Made by a program: the position numbers and the translations under genes
Assembly (NCBI GenBank): GCA_946480995.1
Contig: CAMLMF010000188.1
Span: 1 to 5,776, forward strand
Source: an uncultured Bdellovibrio sp.
Lineage (GTDB): Bacteria; Bdellovibrionota; Bdellovibrionia; Bdellovibrionales; Bdellovibrionaceae
Reading direction: 5' to 3'
Length of the DNA stretch: 5,776 nucleotides
The notes under the pieces: model-generated
What the model saw: only the letters and a program-made list of their open reading frames with translations
The model's database searches: none
What the model was told of the DNA's origin: nothing
Shown: positions 3,935 through 5,776 of the stretch, in pieces
Layout of the letters: each line of letters begins with the position of its first letter
How positions within the stretch are numbered: the stretch's first letter is position 1

Positions 3935-5776
3935 TGTCACAATTTACAATTATACTTCCGGATAACTCTACCAAGGTTTTTGACCATGAGCCGACGGCTT
4001 TGGACGTCGCTCTTGCAATCGGTCCTCGTTTAGCAAAAGAAACTTTGGGCGTTCACATTAACGGTGCCAAAGAAATTGCTGATTTGCGCACGCCACTGGC
4101 TGATCAAAGCAAAGTCGCTTTAGTCACCACCAAAAGCCCTGATGCGGTGGAAGTGATCCGTCACTCTTGCGCGCACATCATGGCTCAAGCCGTACAAGAT
4201 ATTTGGCCTGAAGTGAAAGTGACCATTGGTCCTGTGATCGAAAATGGTTTCTATTACGATTTTGATTCGCCGTTTGCTTTCACTGAAGAGCACTTCGAAA
4301 AAATCGAAAAGAAAATGTCAGAGATCGTATCAAAAGATTTACCAATTCGCCGTGAAAACTGGCCGATTGCTAAAGCGATTGAAACCTTCAAAAAAATGAA
4401 CGAACGCTTTAAGGTCGAGTTGATTGAAGACTTGGCCAGCAAGGGCGAAACTGTTGTGGGTATTTACCACAATGGCGATGCTTGGTTTGATCTGTGCCGT
4501 GGACCGCATATCCAAAGCACGGGACAAATCAAAGCCTTCAAACTTCTTTCAGTGGCTGGGGCTTACTGGAGAGGTGATGAAAAGAACGCCATGCTACAAC
4601 GTGTGTATGCAACAGCGTTTGGCGATAAAAAAGAATTAGAAACGTATCTTCACAACATCGAAGAAGCGAAAAAACGCGACCACCGTAAGTTGGGTAAAGA
4701 GCTGGGCATGTTCTATTTCAATGAACTGGCTCCAGGTTCGCCATTCTTTACGGGCAAAGGGGCGACCGTTTACACGGAACTGCAAACTTACTTGCGTGAG
4801 TTGTATTTCGAAACGGGTTACCAAGAAGTGATCACGCCGCAAATTTTCGACGTGAACTTGTTCCATACTTCAGGTCACTATCAGAATTATAAAGAAAACA
4901 TGTTCTTCACAAAAGTGGACGAACGCGACTTTGCTTCCAAACCAATGAACTGTCCGTCGCATTGTTTGTTGTTTAACTCTGAAAAATACTCGTACCGTGA
5001 TTTGCCAGTAAAAATGGCCGACTTCGGTCGTTTGCATCGCTATGAAAAATCAGGGGCGATGCACGGTTTGACTCGTGTTCGTACGTTCTGTCAGGACGAC
5101 GCGCACATCTTCTGCCGTATGGATCAGTTGCAAGACGAGATCGCAAAATTCATGAACTTGCTCAACCGCGTTTACGATAAGCTCGGTATGAACAACTACA
5201 AGATCTATCTTTCAACTCGTCCGGACAACCGCATGGGTTCGGAAGAGTACTGGGATATGGCAGAAGGCGCTTTGGCCGAAGCTTTAAAGTCTTTGAATTT
5301 ACCATTTGAATTAAACCCTGGTGATGGCGCGTTCTATGGACCGAAGTTAGACATTATGTTTGTCGATGCTTTGAATCGTCCATGGCAATTGGGGACATTG
5401 CAGGTGGATCCAAATCTGCCGCAGGCGTTTGATTTGAAATACACAGGCGATGACAACAAAGAACACCGCCCGGTGATGTTGCACAGAGCGATCTTGGGTT
5501 CTTTAGAGCGCTTTATCGGCGTGTACATCGAGCACACAGCGGGTCATTTGCCACCGTGGTTGTGTCCTATTCAAGCTAGTATCTTGAACGTCACAGACCG
5601 TGTGAACGTATTCTGTGAAGATTTGCAGAAGCTTTTAAAACAACACAAAGTGCGCGTGGAATTTGACCGTCGTAATGAAAAGTTAAATTACAAAATCCGC
5701 GAAGCACAGATGCAGAAGATCCCATACATGATTATCGTAGGGGATAAAGAAGCAGAAACAAAAACAGTGTCATTGC
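3934..5776 (+). CDS. thrS: Threonyl-tRNA synthetase, 3' end outside window
   Basis: This cytoplasmic class II synthetase charges tRNA-Thr with threonine using ATP. 614 codons are present; the C-terminal few dozen are beyond the window. Domain order is typical: N-terminal TGS domain (about 1-63), editing domain (about 65-225) with H77-SCA-H81 and C188-RGP-H192, which hydrolyse mischarged Ser-tRNA, then the catalytic core (about 245-540). Motif 2 is near FGRLHRYEKSGAMHGLTR (364-381) and motif 3 at HRAILGSLERFIG (517-529). The zinc ligands that select threonine are C340, H391 and H517, at the same spacing as in E. coli (334, 385, 511). The anticodon-binding domain starts near 543. All key residues are intact. 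The sequence PMNCPSH replaces the common PMNCPGH next to the zinc cysteine. The start is fixed by alignment of the TGS domain, although no ribosome site precedes it; the start overlaps a short ORF as TAATG. Confidence 0.97.
   Translation, partial: MSQFTIILPDNSTKVFDHEPTALDVALAIGPRLAKETLGVHINGAKEIADLRTPLADQSKVALVTTKSPDAVEVIRHSCAHIMAQAVQDIWPEVKVTIGPVIENGFYYDFDSPFAFTEEHFEKIEKKMSEIVSKDLPIRRENWPIAKAIETFKKMNERFKVELIEDLASKGETVVGIYHNGDAWFDLCRGPHIQSTGQIKAFKLLSVAGAYWRGDEKNAMLQRVYATAFGDKKELETYLHNIEEAKKRDHRKLGKELGMFYFNELAPGSPFFTGKGATVYTELQTYLRELYFETGYQEVITPQIFDVNLFHTSGHYQNYKENMFFTKVDERDFASKPMNCPSHCLLFNSEKYSYRDLPVKMADFGRLHRYEKSGAMHGLTRVRTFCQDDAHIFCRMDQLQDEIAKFMNLLNRVYDKLGMNNYKIYLSTRPDNRMGSEEYWDMAEGALAEALKSLNLPFELNPGDGAFYGPKLDIMFVDALNRPWQLGTLQVDPNLPQAFDLKYTGDDNKEHRPVMLHRAILGSLERFIGVYIEHTAGHLPPWLCPIQASILNVTDRVNVFCEDLQKLLKQHKVRVEFDRRNEKLNYKIREAQMQKIPYMIIVGDKEAETKTVSL

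Noticed and set aside
3934..5776. Minus-strand and alternate-frame ORFs within thrS
   Set aside because: They lie inside a continuous, motif-complete synthetase frame and resemble no protein.

Overview
The window looks like chromosomal DNA from a predatory bacterium of the Bdellovibrio group (Bdellovibrionota), at roughly mid GC. This is inferred from protein resemblance: an alternative complex III subunit, a PilZ protein, a cysteine-repeat exported protein and a bacterial-type threonyl-tRNA synthetase. No search was run, so the genus is probable rather than proven.

Layout. Positions 1-402 are the 3' end of an actF-like gene of alternative complex III, closed by a strong intrinsic terminator (427-458). 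Positions 403-913 hold no convincing gene but are rich in structure. A ~250-bp imperfect palindrome (451-702) has perfect 30-bp outer arms. It is bounded on each side by a terminator hairpin pointing inward, one for actF (+) and one for the lipocalin gene (-). Next to it, 736-866 folds into a three-way junction whose two hairpins both show UCCU/AGGA in the loop. A minus-strand gene for an exported lipocalin follows (914-1489). Three small cell-envelope genes come next: a DUF2892 membrane protein (1729-1941, +), an exported proline-rich protein with three cysteine repeats (2051-2584, +), and a Lys/Ala-rich exported small protein (2640-2939, -). The last two converge on a shared bidirectional terminator (2608-2641). 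A PilZ-domain protein with an intact-looking c-di-GMP motif set (3111-3818) is preceded by a 23-codon leader ORF. Last is thrS (3934 to beyond the window end), which lacks a Shine-Dalgarno sequence and overlaps the stop of a short upstream ORF as TAATG.

How the genes relate. Apart from possible readthrough from the PilZ gene into thrS, the genes look like separate units. actF serves respiration, thrS serves translation, the PilZ protein is a likely c-di-GMP effector, and four products (lipocalin, DUF2892 protein, Cys-repeat protein, Lys-rich protein) go to the envelope. I see no defence system, mobile element with a transposase, CRISPR array, tRNA or rRNA. The material most worth a second look is the palindrome and adjacent structured RNA at 427-866, the cysteine-repeat protein, and the two leader ORFs. 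None of these amounts to a demonstrated new system.
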